A DNA stretch of 40,828 nt from Anaeromyxobacter soli. GTDB lineage: Bacteria; Myxococcota; Myxococcia; Myxococcales; Anaeromyxobacteraceae. Shown here piece by piece: positions 1 to 10,389 of this stretch. The position numbers and the translations under genes are program-made. The notes beneath the pieces are model-generated. The model saw only the letters and a program-made list of their open reading frames with translations. It ran no database searches and had not been told where the DNA came from. Every line of letters starts with the position of its first letter. Positions within the stretch are counted from its first letter, which is position 1. The DNA lies in contig NZ_JAKZLF010000039.1 in the NCBI RefSeq assembly GCF_022808855.1, forward strand, positions 1 through 40,828, in the 5' to 3' direction.

Positions 1-915
1 TACCCCGGCGCGATGCCGCCCGGCGCCCGTCCTGGCCCCGCCGCCCCCGCGGCTCCCCCCGGCGCGCGACCCACGATGCCCGGGTTCCCCCCCGCCGCCG
101 CTCCGCGGCCGGGCGCCCCCATGCCGCCGCCCGGGGCGCGTCCGGCAGGCCCGTTCCCCGGAGCCATGCCTGCGCAAGCTCGTCCGGGCGTCCCCGGCGC
201 GGGCATGCCCCCCGGCGTCCGTCCCGGCATGCCACCTCCCGGCGCTGCCGCCGCGCGCGCGGGGGCTTTCCCGCCCGCCGCCGCTCCCGGCGCGCGGCCT
301 GGCGTGATGCCGCCGGGCGCGGTGCCGCCGCCGGGCGCCTACCGCCCCGGCGCTCCGGTCGCCCCGTCCGCCGGCCCGCGTCCGGCGTCCTTCCTCGGCG
401 CGCCGCCGCAGGCAGCTCGCCCGGCAACGCCGGTCCAGCCGGCCCGGCCGGCGCCGCCCGCGGCGCAGCCCGCGCCCGCGCCGGTGCGCAAGGATCCCTT
501 CGGCTTCGGAACGCCCGCCCAGCCCGCGCCCGTCGTCGCGCCGCGCCAGGACGACGACTGGAGCGACGTGGACATGGGAGAGGCGGCGCAGGCGCGCCAC
601 GAGCCGCTCGACCTCGGCCTCGGCCTCGGGCTCGACGCGGCGCCGCGCGCGCCCGCGCCGATCGAGCTGCCGCCGGCCGAGGCGCCCGCGCCGGAGCTCG
701 CTCCGATGCACGAGTTCGTGCCGCCTGCGGCCACGACGGGCCACGCGCCCGCCGCGGCCTCCGCCGCCGACGGCGGCGAGACGGCGCTCCGCGACGCGCT
801 CTCGAAGGCCTCCCGCGAGGTCATCGAGCGCATCGTATGGGAGGTGGTACCCGAGCTCGCGGAGACGATCATCCGCGAGAACCTCGACCGCCTCGTGAAG
901 TCGCGCCAGGGCTGA
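1..915 (+). CDS. Pro/Ala/Gly-rich disordered protein, C-terminal part (5' end outside window)
   Basis: The frame is open from the first base, so the true start lies upstream. About 175 residues are low-complexity repeats around PPGARPG and MPPG, very rich in Pro, Ala, Gly and Arg, and almost certainly disordered. An acidic Ala/Pro-rich stretch follows (residues about 175-260). The last 45 residues look like a folded amphipathic helix ([20 protein letters not shown]). From memory, similar C-terminal helices end several delta-type proteins that carry an N-terminal receiver or zinc-ribbon domain and a long Pro-rich linker, so that architecture is likely here but its N-terminal domain is not visible. 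Function not recognised. A hairpin follows the stop before valS. Confidence 0.75.
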   Translation, partial: YPGAMPPGARPGPAAPAAPPGARPTMPGFPPAAAPRPGAPMPPPGARPAGPFPGAMPAQARPGVPGAGMPPGVRPGMPPPGAAAARAGAFPPAAAPGARPGVMPPGAVPPPGAYRPGAPVAPSAGPRPASFLGAPPQAARPATPVQPARPAPPAAQPAPAPVRKDPFGFGTPAQPAPVVAPRQDDDWSDVDMGEAAQARHEPLDLGLGLGLDAAPRAPAPIELPPAEAPAPELAPMHEFVPPAATTGHAPAAASAADGGETALRDALSKASREVIERIVWEVVPELAETIIRENLDRLVKSRQG

Positions 916-951
916 GCGCCCGGCGCCATCCCGCAAGGACAACCTCATCAG

Positions 952-982
952 GCCCTCCCGTCCGCACGCCGGGCGGGAGGGC
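952..982 (+). terminator. GC-rich hairpin between the Pro-rich gene and valS
   Basis: A perfect 9-bp inverted repeat, GCCCTCCCG (952-960) and CGGGAGGGC (974-982), has a 13-base loop. It starts 37 bases after the upstream stop and ends 13 bases before the valS ATG. No T-tract follows, so it may be a weak terminator or a structure in the valS leader. I see no T-box features. Confidence 0.4.
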
Positions 983-995
983 GAATCGAGACGTC

Positions 996-3900
996 ATGGA
1001 GAACGACAACCGGACCGAGCTCGCGAAGGGCTACGAGCACCGCGAGGTCGAGGCCCGCTGGTATCCCTTCTGGCTCGAGCGCGGCTACTTCCACGGCGAC
1101 GAGAACGACCGCACGCGCCCGCCGTTCTCGATCGTGCTGCCGCCGCCGAACGTGACGGGCTCCCTGCACCTCGGCCACGCGCTCACGGCGACCCTGCAGG
1201 ACGTCCTCATCCGCTGGAAGCGGATGAGCGGCTTCAACACCCTGTGGCTCCCCGGCACCGATCACGCCGGCATCGCCACGCAGATGATCGTGGAGAAGGA
1301 GCTCAAGAAGACGGAGAAGGTGAGCCGCCACGACCTCGGCCGCGAGGAGTTCCTCCGCCGCGTGTGGGCGTGGAAGGAGCGCTTCGGCTCGCGCATCGGC
1401 GAGCAGCACAAGGCGCTCGGCGCCTCCCTCGACTGGGAGCGCGAGCGCTTCACGATGGACGAGCGGTCCTCCCGCGCCGTGCGCGAGGTCTTCGTGCGCC
1501 TGCACGAGGAGGGGCTCGTCTACCGCGAGAAGAAGCTCATCAACTGGTGCCCCGACTGCCGCACCGCGCTCTCCGACCTCGAGGTCGAGCACGAGGAGGC
1601 GCACCCCGGCGAGCTCTGGTCGTTCGCCTATCCGCTCGCCGACGGCTCCGGCGAGATCGTCGTCGCCACCACCCGGCCGGAGACGATGCTCGGCGACACC
1701 GCCGTCGCCGTCCACCCGGAGGACGAGCGCTACCGGGGGCTCGTCGGCAAGAAGGTGCGCCACCCCCTCCTCGATCGCGAGATCCCGATCGTCGCCGACG
1801 CCATCCTCGTCGATCCGAAGTTCGGCACCGGCGCCGTGAAGGTGACGCCCGCGCACGACTTCAACGACTTCGAGGTCGGCAAGCGCCACGGGCTCGAGCA
1901 GCTCACGGTCATCGGGCTCGACGGGCGGATGACCGAGGCGGCCGGGCCGCTCGCCGGCCGGGATCGGTTCGACGCGCGCGAGGAGGTGAAGCGCCTCCTC
2001 GCCGAGAAGGGGCTCGATCGCGGGACGAAGCCGCACGTCCTCCCGCTCGGCCGCTGCCAGCGCTCGCAGACCGTGCTCGAGCCGCTCCTCTCCGACCAGT
2101 GGTACGTGAAGATCGAGCCGCTCGCGCGGCCGGCGATCGAGGCGGTGGAGCAGGGGCGGACGCGCTTCATCCCGGAGCAGTGGACGAACACGTACATGGC
2201 GTGGATGCGCAACATCCACGACTGGTGCATCAGCCGCCAGCTCTGGTGGGGCCACCAGATCCCGGCCTGGTACTGTCCGGACGGCCACGTCACCGTCGCG
2301 CGCGAGACGCCGTCCGCGTGCGCCACCTGCGGCAAGGGAGCGCTGCGCCAGGACGAGGACGTGCTCGACACCTGGTTCTCGTCGGCGCTCTGGCCGTTCT
2401 CGACCATGGGCTGGCCGGACCGGACGAAGACGCTCGAGACGTTCTACCCCACGTCCGTCATGGAGACGGGGCACGACATCATCTTCTTCTGGGTCGCCCG
2501 GATGATGATGATGGGGATCCACTTCATGGGCGAGGTGCCTTTCCGGACGGTGTACCTGCACCCGATGGTGCGGGACGAGAAGGGCCAGAAGATGTCGAAG
2601 ACGAAGGGGAACGTGATCGACCCCCTCGTCATCACCGAGCAGTACGGCGCGGACGCGCTCCGCTTCACGCTCGCGGCGCTCACCGCGCAGGGGCGCGACA
2701 TCAAGCTCGCGAAGGACCGCATCGAGGGCTACCGCGCGTTCGCGAACAAGCTCTGGAACGCGACGCGCTTCGCGCTCATGAACCTCGAGGGCCACGTCCA
2801 CCGCGACGTGGACCCCACGAAGCTCGCGATGACCCCCGCCGATCGCTGGATCCTGGCGCGCACGCAGCGCGCCGTGAACGACACCCTCGCGGCGCTCGAG
2901 GGGTTCCGCTTCAACGAGGCGGCGAGCACGGTCTACCAGTTCGTGTGGGGCGAGCTCTGCGACTGGTACATCGAGCTCGCCAAGGAGGCGCTCTACGGCG
3001 ACGACGCCGGCAAGAAGGCGGCGGCGCAGGCGACGCTCACGCACACGCTCAAGACCGCGCTCCTCCTGCTGCATCCCTTCATGCCGTTCATCACCGAGGA
3101 GCTCTGGCACGTGCTCCGCGCGCGCGTCGGCGCGGACGGCTGGCCCGACTCGATCCTGGCGGCGCGCTACCCGCGCGCGGCGGAGGTGGACGAGGCCGCC
3201 GAGCGCGGGTTCGGCCCGGTGATCGGCGTCGTCGACGCCATCCGCAACATCCGCGGGGAGATGAACATCCCGTTCAAGGTCGTGCTCGAAGACGTGGAGC
3301 TCGGCTCGCTCGACGCGGAGGCCGAGGCGACCGTTCGCGAGGAGCTCGGCCGCATTCACCGGCTCGCCAATGTGAAGGACGCGCGCGTGCTCTCCGACGG
3401 GGCGGTCCCCGCGAAGCGCGGCCAGAGCGCGGTGGCCGTCGGCGCCGGCTTCGAGGTCCGCGTCGGCCTCGCCGGCGCGATCGATCTCGCTGCGGAAGCG
3501 GCGAGAATCGAGAAGGAAATCGCCAAGTTGGATCAGGATCTCGCCTCGGTCGGGAAGAAGCTCGAGAACCCCAGCTTCGTCGCGAAGGCGCCGGCGGAGG
3601 TGGTCGAGAAGGACCGCGCGCGGCTCGTCGAGCTTCGCGAAAAAAAGCACAAGCTCGAAGCGCATCGTGCAATGCTCTCGGGTTCCGAGACGCTTTCCAC
3701 GAGGAGGCAATCCATGGAGAACCAGAACGAGCAGAAGCCCACGACCGAGGAGTCGCCGTCCACGCCGGCCGCGGCCGTCCAGGAGGCCGCCGGTCAGGTG
3801 CAGACGGCGGTCGCCGGGGCCGTCGAGAAGGTGGTCGCCACCGCGACGGAGATCGCGAAGGCAGCCTCGAGCGCGGTCGTCTCCGGCATCGAGGGCCTCC

Positions 3901-4145
3901 GCAAGGAGAAGAAGCCGGCGCGCCGCTCCGCCCGCAAGCCGGCGAAGAAGGCCGCGGCCAAGAAGGTCGCCGCGAAGCCGGCCCGCGGCGGCAAGAAGGT
4001 GGCCGCGAAGAAGGCCCCCGCTCGCAAGGCGGCGGCTCGCGGCGGCAAGAAGGCGGCTGCGAAGCGCGTCGTGAAGGCCCCGGCGCGCAAGACGGCCGCG
4101 AAGAAGGGCGCTCGCAAGGCGGCGGCGCGGCGCGGCAGGAAGTAG
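996..4145 (+). CDS. valS: Valyl-tRNA synthetase with in-frame C-terminal histone-H1-like extension
   Basis: Class I synthetase that charges tRNA-Val. The HIGH motif appears as HLGH at residues 58-61 after PPPNVTGS, and KMSKS as KMSKT at 532-536. The anticodon-binding domain and the C-terminal coiled coil (about 840-890) follow. ATG 996 is chosen because synthetase homology starts there; an in-frame ATG at 837 would run through the upstream gene. A normal ValRS of about 890-906 residues should end near residue 893 (HRAML). Instead the frame stays open for a further 143 Ala/Lys/Arg-rich residues from Met907, giving 1049 aa. That segment has its own ribosome-binding site (next entry). Whether the long fusion, the short product or both are made cannot be read from sequence. 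nadC follows after 9 bases. Confidence 0.95.
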   Translation: MENDNRTELAKGYEHREVEARWYPFWLERGYFHGDENDRTRPPFSIVLPPPNVTGSLHLGHALTATLQDVLIRWKRMSGFNTLWLPGTDHAGIATQMIVEKELKKTEKVSRHDLGREEFLRRVWAWKERFGSRIGEQHKALGASLDWERERFTMDERSSRAVREVFVRLHEEGLVYREKKLINWCPDCRTALSDLEVEHEEAHPGELWSFAYPLADGSGEIVVATTRPETMLGDTAVAVHPEDERYRGLVGKKVRHPLLDREIPIVADAILVDPKFGTGAVKVTPAHDFNDFEVGKRHGLEQLTVIGLDGRMTEAAGPLAGRDRFDAREEVKRLLAEKGLDRGTKPHVLPLGRCQRSQTVLEPLLSDQWYVKIEPLARPAIEAVEQGRTRFIPEQWTNTYMAWMRNIHDWCISRQLWWGHQIPAWYCPDGHVTVARETPSACATCGKGALRQDEDVLDTWFSSALWPFSTMGWPDRTKTLETFYPTSVMETGHDIIFFWVARMMMMGIHFMGEVPFRTVYLHPMVRDEKGQKMSKTKGNVIDPLVITEQYGADALRFTLAALTAQGRDIKLAKDRIEGYRAFANKLWNATRFALMNLEGHVHRDVDPTKLAMTPADRWILARTQRAVNDTLAALEGFRFNEAASTVYQFVWGELCDWYIELAKEALYGDDAGKKAAAQATLTHTLKTALLLLHPFMPFITEELWHVLRARVGADGWPDSILAARYPRAAEVDEAAERGFGPVIGVVDAIRNIRGEMNIPFKVVLEDVELGSLDAEAEATVREELGRIHRLANVKDARVLSDGAVPAKRGQSAVAVGAGFEVRVGLAGAIDLAAEAARIEKEIAKLDQDLASVGKKLENPSFVAKAPAEVVEKDRARLVELREKKHKLEAHRAMLSGSETLSTRRQSMENQNEQKPTTEESPSTPAAAVQEAAGQVQTAVAGAVEKVVATATEIAKAASSAVVSGIEGLRKEKKPARRSARKPAKKAAAKKVAAKPARGGKKVAAKKAPARKAAARGGKKAAAKRVVKAPARKTAAKKGARKAAARRGRK
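3714..4145 (+). CDS. Histone-H1-like Ala/Lys-rich protein, internal start within the valS frame
   Basis: Probable independent 143-aa product in the same frame as valS. ATG 3714 is preceded by GAGGAGG at 3701-3707 with a six-base gap, one of the strongest Shine-Dalgarno sites in the window. Residues 1-25 are polar and acidic, about 25-65 form an amphipathic Ala/Val-rich helix, and from about 66 to the end the sequence is a Lys/Arg/Ala/Pro array with repeated KKAAAKK and [11 protein letters not shown] units, like eukaryotic H1 tails and bacterial H1-like proteins. DNA or RNA binding by charge is the likely role, perhaps nucleoid compaction. The oddity is that no stop codon separates it from valS. 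It may be an ancestral separate gene whose upstream stop was lost, or a true fusion domain. Confidence 0.6.
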   Translation: MENQNEQKPTTEESPSTPAAAVQEAAGQVQTAVAGAVEKVVATATEIAKAASSAVVSGIEGLRKEKKPARRSARKPAKKAAAKKVAAKPARGGKKVAAKKAPARKAAARGGKKAAAKRVVKAPARKTAAKKGARKAAARRGRK

Positions 4146-4154
4146 CACCGCGGG

Positions 4155-4991
4155 ATGCCTCGGCTCTCGGCCCACGCGGAGCGCCTCGTCGATCTCGCGC
4201 TCGAGGAGGACCTGCTCCTCGGGGACGTCACGAGCGAGGCCACGATCGACCCGGCTGCGATGGGGGAGGGGCAGTTCCTCGTCAAGGAGGAGCTGACCCT
4301 CGCCGGGACGGCCGTCGCCGTCCGGGTCTTCGAGCGGCTCGGCGCCGAGTGCCGCTTCGATCGAGCGGACGGGGCGCGCGCCCTCCGCGGCGAGGTGGTC
4401 GGCGTGGCCACGGGGCCGGTCCGCGCGCTCCTCGCCGCCGAGCGCACCGCGCTCAACTTCCTGCAGCGCCTGTCCGGCGTCGCGTCCGCGACGCGCCGCT
4501 GCGTCGACGCGCTCGCGGCCGGCGGCACCCGGACGCGCCTCCTCGACACGCGCAAGACCACCCCGGGCTGGCGCATGCTCGAGAAGGCCGCGGTGCGGGC
4601 CGGCGGGGGGAAGAACCACCGCTTCGCCCTCGGCGACGGGATCCTCATCAAGGACAACCACGTCGCGGCCTGCGGCGGGGTGGCCGAGGCGGTGCGCCGC
4701 GCCCGCGCCCAGGCCGGCGCGATGCTCAAGATCGAGGTCGAGGTGGTGGACCTCCCGGGGCTCGAGGCGGCCGTGGCGGCGGGCGCGGACATCGTCCTGC
4801 TCGACAACATGGACGACGCCGCGATGGCCGAGGCGGTCCGTCGCGCGAACGGCCGCGTGCTCCTCGAGGCGAGCGGGAACATGACCCTGGAGCGGCTCCC
4901 GCGGGTCGCCGCGACCGGGGTCGACTTCGTCTCGATGGGTGCCATCACGCACTCGGCCCGGGCGGTCGACATCTCCTTCGAGCTCGCGTAG
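4155..4991 (+). CDS. nadC: Nicotinate-nucleotide pyrophosphorylase (quinolinate phosphoribosyltransferase)
   Basis: Converts quinolinate and PRPP to nicotinate mononucleotide, CO2 and PPi in de novo NAD synthesis; cytosolic. The 278 residues match the usual family length. Visible signatures are the N-terminal EEDLLLGDVTSEATI region, the substrate-binding DTRKTTPGWR stretch, the KNHRFALGDGILIKDNHV block and the late DFVSMGAITHS segment. The gene begins 9 bases after the valS stop and birA begins 12 bases after it, so co-transcription with both is likely. No strong Shine-Dalgarno precedes the ATG, consistent with coupling to upstream translation. Confidence 0.95.
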   Translation: MPRLSAHAERLVDLALEEDLLLGDVTSEATIDPAAMGEGQFLVKEELTLAGTAVAVRVFERLGAECRFDRADGARALRGEVVGVATGPVRALLAAERTALNFLQRLSGVASATRRCVDALAAGGTRTRLLDTRKTTPGWRMLEKAAVRAGGGKNHRFALGDGILIKDNHVAACGGVAEAVRRARAQAGAMLKIEVEVVDLPGLEAAVAAGADIVLLDNMDDAAMAEAVRRANGRVLLEASGNMTLERLPRVAATGVDFVSMGAITHSARAVDISFELA

Positions 4992-5003
4992 CGTCCTCGC
5001 AGC

Positions 5004-5993
5004 ATGGCGGAGGCCTCGAGCAGCGAGGAGCTGGTGCTCGCCTTCCTGGCGGAGGCGGGCGACGAGTTCGTCTCGGGCGAGGCCATCTCCGGCAAGCTCG
5101 GCCTCACCCGCGCCGCCGTCTGGAAGCACGTGGACGCGCTCCGCGCGCAGGGCTACCGCATCGACGCCGTGCCCGCGCGTGGGTACCGCCTCGCGGAGGT
5201 CCCCGACCGGCTCACCGCGCTGGAGCTCCGGCCGCTGCTCAACACGCACGACCTGGGCCGGGAGCTGCACTGCCACGAGGAGCTCGGCTCGACGAACGAC
5301 CGCGCCAAGGAGCTCGCCGAGGCGGGCGCCGAGCACGGGACCATCGTCGTCGCCGAGACGCAGACCGCCGGCCGGGGGCGCCGCGGCCGGGCGTGGGTCT
5401 CGCCCCCGCGCCGCAACCTCTACTTCTCCGCGATCCTCCGGCCCGACCTCTCGCCGGCCCGCGCCCCCGAGCTGACACTCGTCGCCTCGATCGCGATCTG
5501 CGAGGCGATCCGCCAGGCGGGGGTGGAGGCGGGGATCAAGTGGCCGAACGACCTCCTCGCGTCGGGGAGGAAGCTCGCCGGCATCCTCACCGAGCTCGCC
5601 GCCGAGCCGGACCGCGTCCACTGGGTGGTGATCGGCGTCGGGGTCAACGTGAACGCGCGCACGGAGGACTTCCCGGAGGAGCTACGCGCGGAGGCGACGA
5701 GCCTCGCCATCGAGCGCCGCACCCCCGCGCCCCGCGCGCTCTTCGCGGCCGCCTGCTTCACCGCGCTCGAGGACTGGATCGACCGGCACGCGGAGGAGGG
5801 GTTCGGCGTCATCCGCGAGGCCTGGCGCGAGCGCTCCGTCACCCTGGGCCGCGAGGTGACCGTGAGGACGGACGGGCGCGAGATCGTGGGGATCGCCGAG
5901 GACATCGACGCGACCGGCGCGCTCCTCGTGCGCGGGCGCGCGGGCGTGGAGCGGATCCTCTCGGGCGACGTCGCCCTGCTCCGGCCGCGATAG
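5004..5993 (+). CDS. birA: Biotin--[acetyl-CoA-carboxylase] ligase with HTH domain (BirA)
   Basis: Activates biotin as biotinyl-5'-AMP and attaches it to the carboxyl carrier protein of acetyl-CoA carboxylase. The 329 residues comprise an N-terminal winged helix (about 10-65, with LTRAAVWKHVDALRAQGY), the catalytic domain carrying GRGRRGRAW near residues 123-131 and KWPNDLL near 180, and the small C-terminal SH3-like domain. The DNA-binding domain marks the bifunctional type that can also repress biotin genes; no operator is obvious here. It sits between nadC and coaX, and a birA-coaX pairing is common in bacteria. Confidence 0.95.
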   Translation: MAEASSSEELVLAFLAEAGDEFVSGEAISGKLGLTRAAVWKHVDALRAQGYRIDAVPARGYRLAEVPDRLTALELRPLLNTHDLGRELHCHEELGSTNDRAKELAEAGAEHGTIVVAETQTAGRGRRGRAWVSPPRRNLYFSAILRPDLSPARAPELTLVASIAICEAIRQAGVEAGIKWPNDLLASGRKLAGILTELAAEPDRVHWVVIGVGVNVNARTEDFPEELRAEATSLAIERRTPAPRALFAAACFTALEDWIDRHAEEGFGVIREAWRERSVTLGREVTVRTDGREIVGIAEDIDATGALLVRGRAGVERILSGDVALLRPR

Positions 5994-6016
5994 CGGCCCG
6001 GGAGGCGCCGACCGCG

Positions 6017-6046
6017 TTGACCCCGGCTGGGAGGCGACGCTAGGCT
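6017..6046 (+). promoter_or_regulatory. Sigma70-type promoter of coaX
   Basis: TTGACC at 6017-6022, an 18-base spacer, and TAGGCT at 6041-6046. A start seven bases beyond the -10 box falls on 6053, the G of the coaX GTG. No Shine-Dalgarno is present, so the transcript is probably leaderless. Confidence 0.55.
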
Positions 6047-6052
6047 CCGGCC

Positions 6053-6813
<761 letters not shown>

Positions 6814-6817
<4 letters not shown>

Positions 6818-7359
6818 CTGAGCCCCTCTCCCCGCCACGGGCCGCCCCCGAGCCGGCGGGCGACGCCGCCCTCGAGGAGGGGCTCGCCGCGTTCGCCGCC
6901 CGCGACGTCGACGGCGCCCACGCCGCCTTCGAGCGCGCGTTCCGGCGCGACTCGCGCGCGCCGCGGGCGATGTCCTGGTACGGCGTCACCCTCGTCCTCG
7001 TCGAGCGGAACTCGAACCTGGGCGTCTCGCTGTGCGACCAGGCGGTGCGCGCCTCGGGCCCGGACCCGGAGCTCCTGCTCAACCTGGCGCGGGTGCACCT
7101 CGCCCTCAACCAGCGCGACCGCTCCGTCCGCGCCATCGCGCGCGGGCTCGAGCTGTGGCCCCGCGACGTCCGGCTCCTCGCCGCCCGGGAGGCGCTCGGC
7201 ACCCGGAGCGACCCGGTGCTGCCGTTCCTCTCCCGCAAGAACCCCCTCAACCGGACGCTCGGCAAGCTGCGCCACCGCTGGCGCCGGCGCCGCGCGCCGG
7301 TCTACGAGGTGTCGCCCGTCGCGCTCGGCTCACCGGCCGAGGCGCCGGAGGCGCCCTGA
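6814..7359 (+). CDS. Small TPR-like protein
   Basis: 181 aa, starting at GTG 6814 inside the coaX stop (GTGA overlap). Helical repeats of tetratricopeptide type can be seen: [19 protein letters not shown] near residues 16-35, then [12 protein letters not shown] and a third block [20 protein letters not shown]. The C-terminus is highly basic ([12 protein letters not shown]), which could bind nucleic acid or phospholipid head groups. No signal peptide. Probably a scaffold or adaptor; no specific partner can be named. The overlap with coaX shows operon membership rather than shared function. Confidence 0.75.
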
Positions 7360-7403
7360 ACGGACGATCCGATCGGATCGCGAGCCGTCGTCTAGGAGCC
7401 GAG

Positions 7404-8540
7404 ATGCCCGGGTGTCCGCTGCCGCTCGACACGCTGCCGAAGCCGCTCCAGAAGCACGCCGACGAGAAGGCGCCGGCGGCGCTGCGGACGATGGGCGCGA
7501 AGGGGCTCGTCCCCGCCGTCGCGCCCGGGGACCTCGTCACGCTCCTCTGGTTCCTGTCGTTCGACGGCGACGCGACCGTCGCCGCCACGGCGCAGAAGAC
7601 GGCGGAGGGGCTCCCCGACAAGCTCTGGGGCGTGGCCCTGCGCGCCGAGGGGGTCCCGGGGCAGGTCCTCGACTGGCTCGCCGACAGGCTCGCCGGCAAG
7701 GACGCCGCGCTCGAGCTCGTGCTCCTCAACCCGGCGACGCCGGACGCCACCGTGGCGCGCCTCGCGGCCTCGGTGTCGCAGCGGCTCGTCGACATCGTCC
7801 GCCAGAACGAGCTCAGGCTCCTGCGCTGCGACGAGATCATCCGCGCCCTGTGCCGGAACCCGAGCGCGCTCGCCTCGACGGTGGACGGCGCGTGCGACTT
7901 CTGCGTCCGGAACGGCCTCACGCTGCTCGACGTCCCGCAGCTCGTCGCGGCGCACGTGCGGATCCACGGGGTGGACCCGAGCGCGAGGGCGCCCGAGCCG
8001 GTCGAGACCGCGGCCGCCCTGATGCGCGACTACGGCGCGGAGCTGGCCCAGGAGCAGGGCGCGGCCGCGGCGGCGCAGACGGCCGAGGACGAGAAGAAGA
8101 AGCTCAACATCACGCAGCGGGTCATGCGCATGTCGGTGGCCGAGAAGATCAAGCTCGCCACCCTCGGCAACAAGGAGGCGCGCACGCTCCTCCTGCGCGA
8201 CTCCAACAAGCTCGTGTCGATGGCGGCCGCGACGAGCCCCCGCATCACGGACGGTGAGATCCTCGGCCTCGCCAACTCGCGGACGGTGAGCTCGGACGTG
8301 CTCCGGTACATCTACTCGAACCGGGAGTTCACGCGGACCTACGCGATCAAGATCTCGCTCGTGAAGAACCCGAAGGTCCCGCTGCCGACGGCGCTGAAGA
8401 TGATGTACACGCTGCAGGAGAAGGACATCAAGGAGCTCGCCCGAGACCGGAACGTCCCCCAGACGATCCAGGCGCAGGCGAAGTCCTTCCTGATGAAGAA
8501 GGAGGCCGCCGCGCGCGGCCCCGCGATGGGCAAGCACTAG
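7404..8540 (+). CDS. HEAT-like helical repeat protein of unknown function
   Basis: 378 aa. ATG 7404 is preceded by AGGAG at 7394-7398, five bases away, which fixes the start. The sequence is all-helical with repeated units of about 35-45 residues (LELVLLNPATPDATVARLA, LLLRDSNKLVSMAAATSP, KISLVKNPKVPLPTALKMM), like HEAT or leucine-rich-variant repeats. Residues about 215-235 are charged (DEKKKLNITQRV). There is no catalytic motif, membrane segment or signal peptide. Likely a protein-binding scaffold. It lies between the TPR-like gene and murJ. I do not recognise the family with certainty. Confidence 0.75.
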   Translation: MPGCPLPLDTLPKPLQKHADEKAPAALRTMGAKGLVPAVAPGDLVTLLWFLSFDGDATVAATAQKTAEGLPDKLWGVALRAEGVPGQVLDWLADRLAGKDAALELVLLNPATPDATVARLAASVSQRLVDIVRQNELRLLRCDEIIRALCRNPSALASTVDGACDFCVRNGLTLLDVPQLVAAHVRIHGVDPSARAPEPVETAAALMRDYGAELAQEQGAAAAAQTAEDEKKKLNITQRVMRMSVAEKIKLATLGNKEARTLLLRDSNKLVSMAAATSPRITDGEILGLANSRTVSSDVLRYIYSNREFTRTYAIKISLVKNPKVPLPTALKMMYTLQEKDIKELARDRNVPQTIQAQAKSFLMKKEAAARGPAMGKH

Positions 8541-8571
8541 CGGCCGCCGCCGAGCAGGGACCACGACCCAG

Positions 8572-10209
8572 ATGACGCAACCGACGCAGGCGCCCGCGGG
8601 CGCGACCCCGGGCGCAGCCTCGGGGGCCACCTCGGCCGCGCCGGTGCGCGTGGGCCGGGCGCTGTGGCTGTCCGCCGCGACCATGATCTCGCGCGTCCTC
8701 GGCCTCGCGCGGGACCAGCTCTTCGCGATCCTCATCGGCGCGAACCGGTTCTCCGACGCCTTCGTGGTCGCGTTCCGGATCCCGAACCTCCTGCGGGACC
8801 TCTTCGCGGAGGGGGCGCTCTCCTCCGCGTTCGTCCCGGCGTTCGCCGACGCGCACCGGAACCGCGGCCGCGAGGCCGCCTACCGGCTCGGGAACGCCGT
8901 CGTCGCGCTCGTGCTCCTCGCGGTCGGGATCCTCACCGCGCTCGGGGTCGTCTTCGCGGGCGGGCTCGTGGCGGTGATCGCGCCGGGCCTCGAGGCGTCC
9001 GGCCTCGCCGCGCTGCTCGCGCGGATCATGATGCCTTTCCTGCTCCTCGTGTCGCTCGCCGCGGTGGCGATGGGCATGCTGAACGCGCAGAGCCGCTTCA
9101 CCGCGCCGGCGATCGCCCCCGCGCTCTTCAACGTGGGCTCCATCGCGGTGGGGCTCGGGCTGTGGGCGGCGGGCTGGCCGCCCGAGCGCGCGGTGGTCGG
9201 CTGGGCGGTGGGGACGATGGTCGGCGGGGTGATGCAGCTCGCCGCCCAGCTCCCGGCGCTCCACGCGCTCGGCTTCCGGATCCGGCCGACCCTGGCGCGC
9301 GACGCGCTCGCCGACCCGGGGCTGCGCCGGATCGGCAGGCTCATGGGGGCCGCGGTCGTCGGCCTCTCCGCGACCCAGGTGAACATCCTCGTGAACACGG
9401 TCTTCGCGTCGCACCAGGTGGGCGCGAACACGTGGCTGCAGATGGCCTTCCGGCTCATGCAGCTCCCGCTCGGCGTGTTCGGCGTCGCGATCGCGACGGT
9501 GGCGGGGGCGGGGGTCGCGCAGCGCGCCGCCGCGCGCGACATGCCGGCGGTGAAGGCGACACTCGGGGCGGCGATGCGGCACGTGGCGTTCCTGAACGTG
9601 CCGTCCGCGGTGGGGCTCGCGGTCCTGGCGCGCCCGATCATCTCCATGATCTACGAGCACGGCCGATTCCGCCCGGAGGACACGGCGGCGACGGCGCAGG
9701 CGCTCGTGTTCTACGCGATCGGGCTGTACGCGTACTCGGGCGTGAAGGTGTTCGCGCCCGCCTTCTACGCGCTCGACGAGGCGCGGGTGCCGGTCGTCGG
9801 CAGCGTCCTCGGGATGGCGTCGAACGTGGCGCTCAACGTGACGCTCTGGCCCGTGCTCGGCTTCCGCGGCGTGGCGCTCGGGACCTCGATCGCCGCCGGG
9901 GTGAACTTCCTCGTGCTCGCCTTCGCCTGGCGGCGCCGCCACGGCGGCCTGGGCGGCGTCGGGATCGCGGCCCAGCTCGGGCGCGTGCTCGTCGCGACCG
10001 CCGTGCTCGGCGTCGCCGCGTGGGCGACCGAGCATGGGCTCTCGCGCCTGCTCGGCGCGGGGGGCGGGCTCGGGCGCCAGCTCTCGCTCGGGCTCGTCCC
10101 CGTAGCCGCGGGAGGCCTCGCCTACCTCGCCGCCGCGCGCGCGCTCGGCATCGCCGAGCTGACGGAGCTCCTCGGAGCCGTACGTCGGCGGCGCGCGGCG
10201 CGCCGCTGA
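8572..10209 (+). CDS. murJ: Lipid II flippase MurJ (MviN)
   Basis: Moves lipid II across the inner membrane for peptidoglycan synthesis. The 545-aa protein begins with a 25-residue Thr/Ala/Gly-rich polar extension, then the diagnostic first helix region (SAATMISRVLGLARDQ) and the conserved FSDAFVVAFRIPNLLRDLFAEGALSSAFVPAF block. About 14 hydrophobic segments follow, as expected of the MOP exporter superfamily. The C-terminus ends in a short Arg-rich tail. It stands 31 bases after the HEAT-like gene and may be co-transcribed with it. Confidence 0.95.
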   Translation: MTQPTQAPAGATPGAASGATSAAPVRVGRALWLSAATMISRVLGLARDQLFAILIGANRFSDAFVVAFRIPNLLRDLFAEGALSSAFVPAFADAHRNRGREAAYRLGNAVVALVLLAVGILTALGVVFAGGLVAVIAPGLEASGLAALLARIMMPFLLLVSLAAVAMGMLNAQSRFTAPAIAPALFNVGSIAVGLGLWAAGWPPERAVVGWAVGTMVGGVMQLAAQLPALHALGFRIRPTLARDALADPGLRRIGRLMGAAVVGLSATQVNILVNTVFASHQVGANTWLQMAFRLMQLPLGVFGVAIATVAGAGVAQRAAARDMPAVKATLGAAMRHVAFLNVPSAVGLAVLARPIISMIYEHGRFRPEDTAATAQALVFYAIGLYAYSGVKVFAPAFYALDEARVPVVGSVLGMASNVALNVTLWPVLGFRGVALGTSIAAGVNFLVLAFAWRRRHGGLGGVGIAAQLGRVLVATAVLGVAAWATEHGLSRLLGAGGGLGRQLSLGLVPVAAGGLAYLAAARALGIAELTELLGAVRRRRAARR

Positions 10210-10324
10210 GGCCCGCCGCCCGCCCGGGCGCTCCGTCGCGAGCCTCGAGCCCCGGGGGGGTGCAGGACGATCCGCCGGCCACCGGGACGCCCGTCCGGAC
10301 CGCCGCCGCCGCCTCCACGGGGCT

Positions 10325-10354
10325 TTGGCGCGTCCGGCACGTTGCCTCTACCTT
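10325..10354 (+). promoter_or_regulatory. Sigma70-type promoter for the DUF883-like pair
   Basis: TTGGCG (10325-10330), an 18-base spacer and TACCTT (10349-10354). A start near 10361 gives a leader of about 29 bases containing GAGG at 10379-10382 before ATG 10390. Confidence 0.45.
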
Positions 10355-10389
10355 GCCGAGAGGATCCCTTTCACGCTCGAGGTTGGCAC

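Noticed and set aside
837-995. Longer valS start at ATG 837
   Set aside because: It lies inside the upstream gene, adds 53 residues without synthetase homology, and ATG 996 begins the conserved N-terminus.
952-995. T-box riboswitch upstream of valS
   Set aside because: Only a simple hairpin is present; there is no T-box sequence, specifier loop or room for one in 80 bases.
948-5621. 1557-codon open frame on the minus strand opposite valS, nadC and birA
   Set aside because: The translation is Arg/Ala/Gly/Leu/Glu/Asp-rich with no domain, and it mirrors strong genes on the other strand. Such shadows are expected at this GC content.
1244-6043. 1599-codon plus-strand frame offset from valS
   Set aside because: Composed of Arg/Gly/Ala/His/Asp strings with no motif; it is the +2 shadow of valS, nadC and birA.
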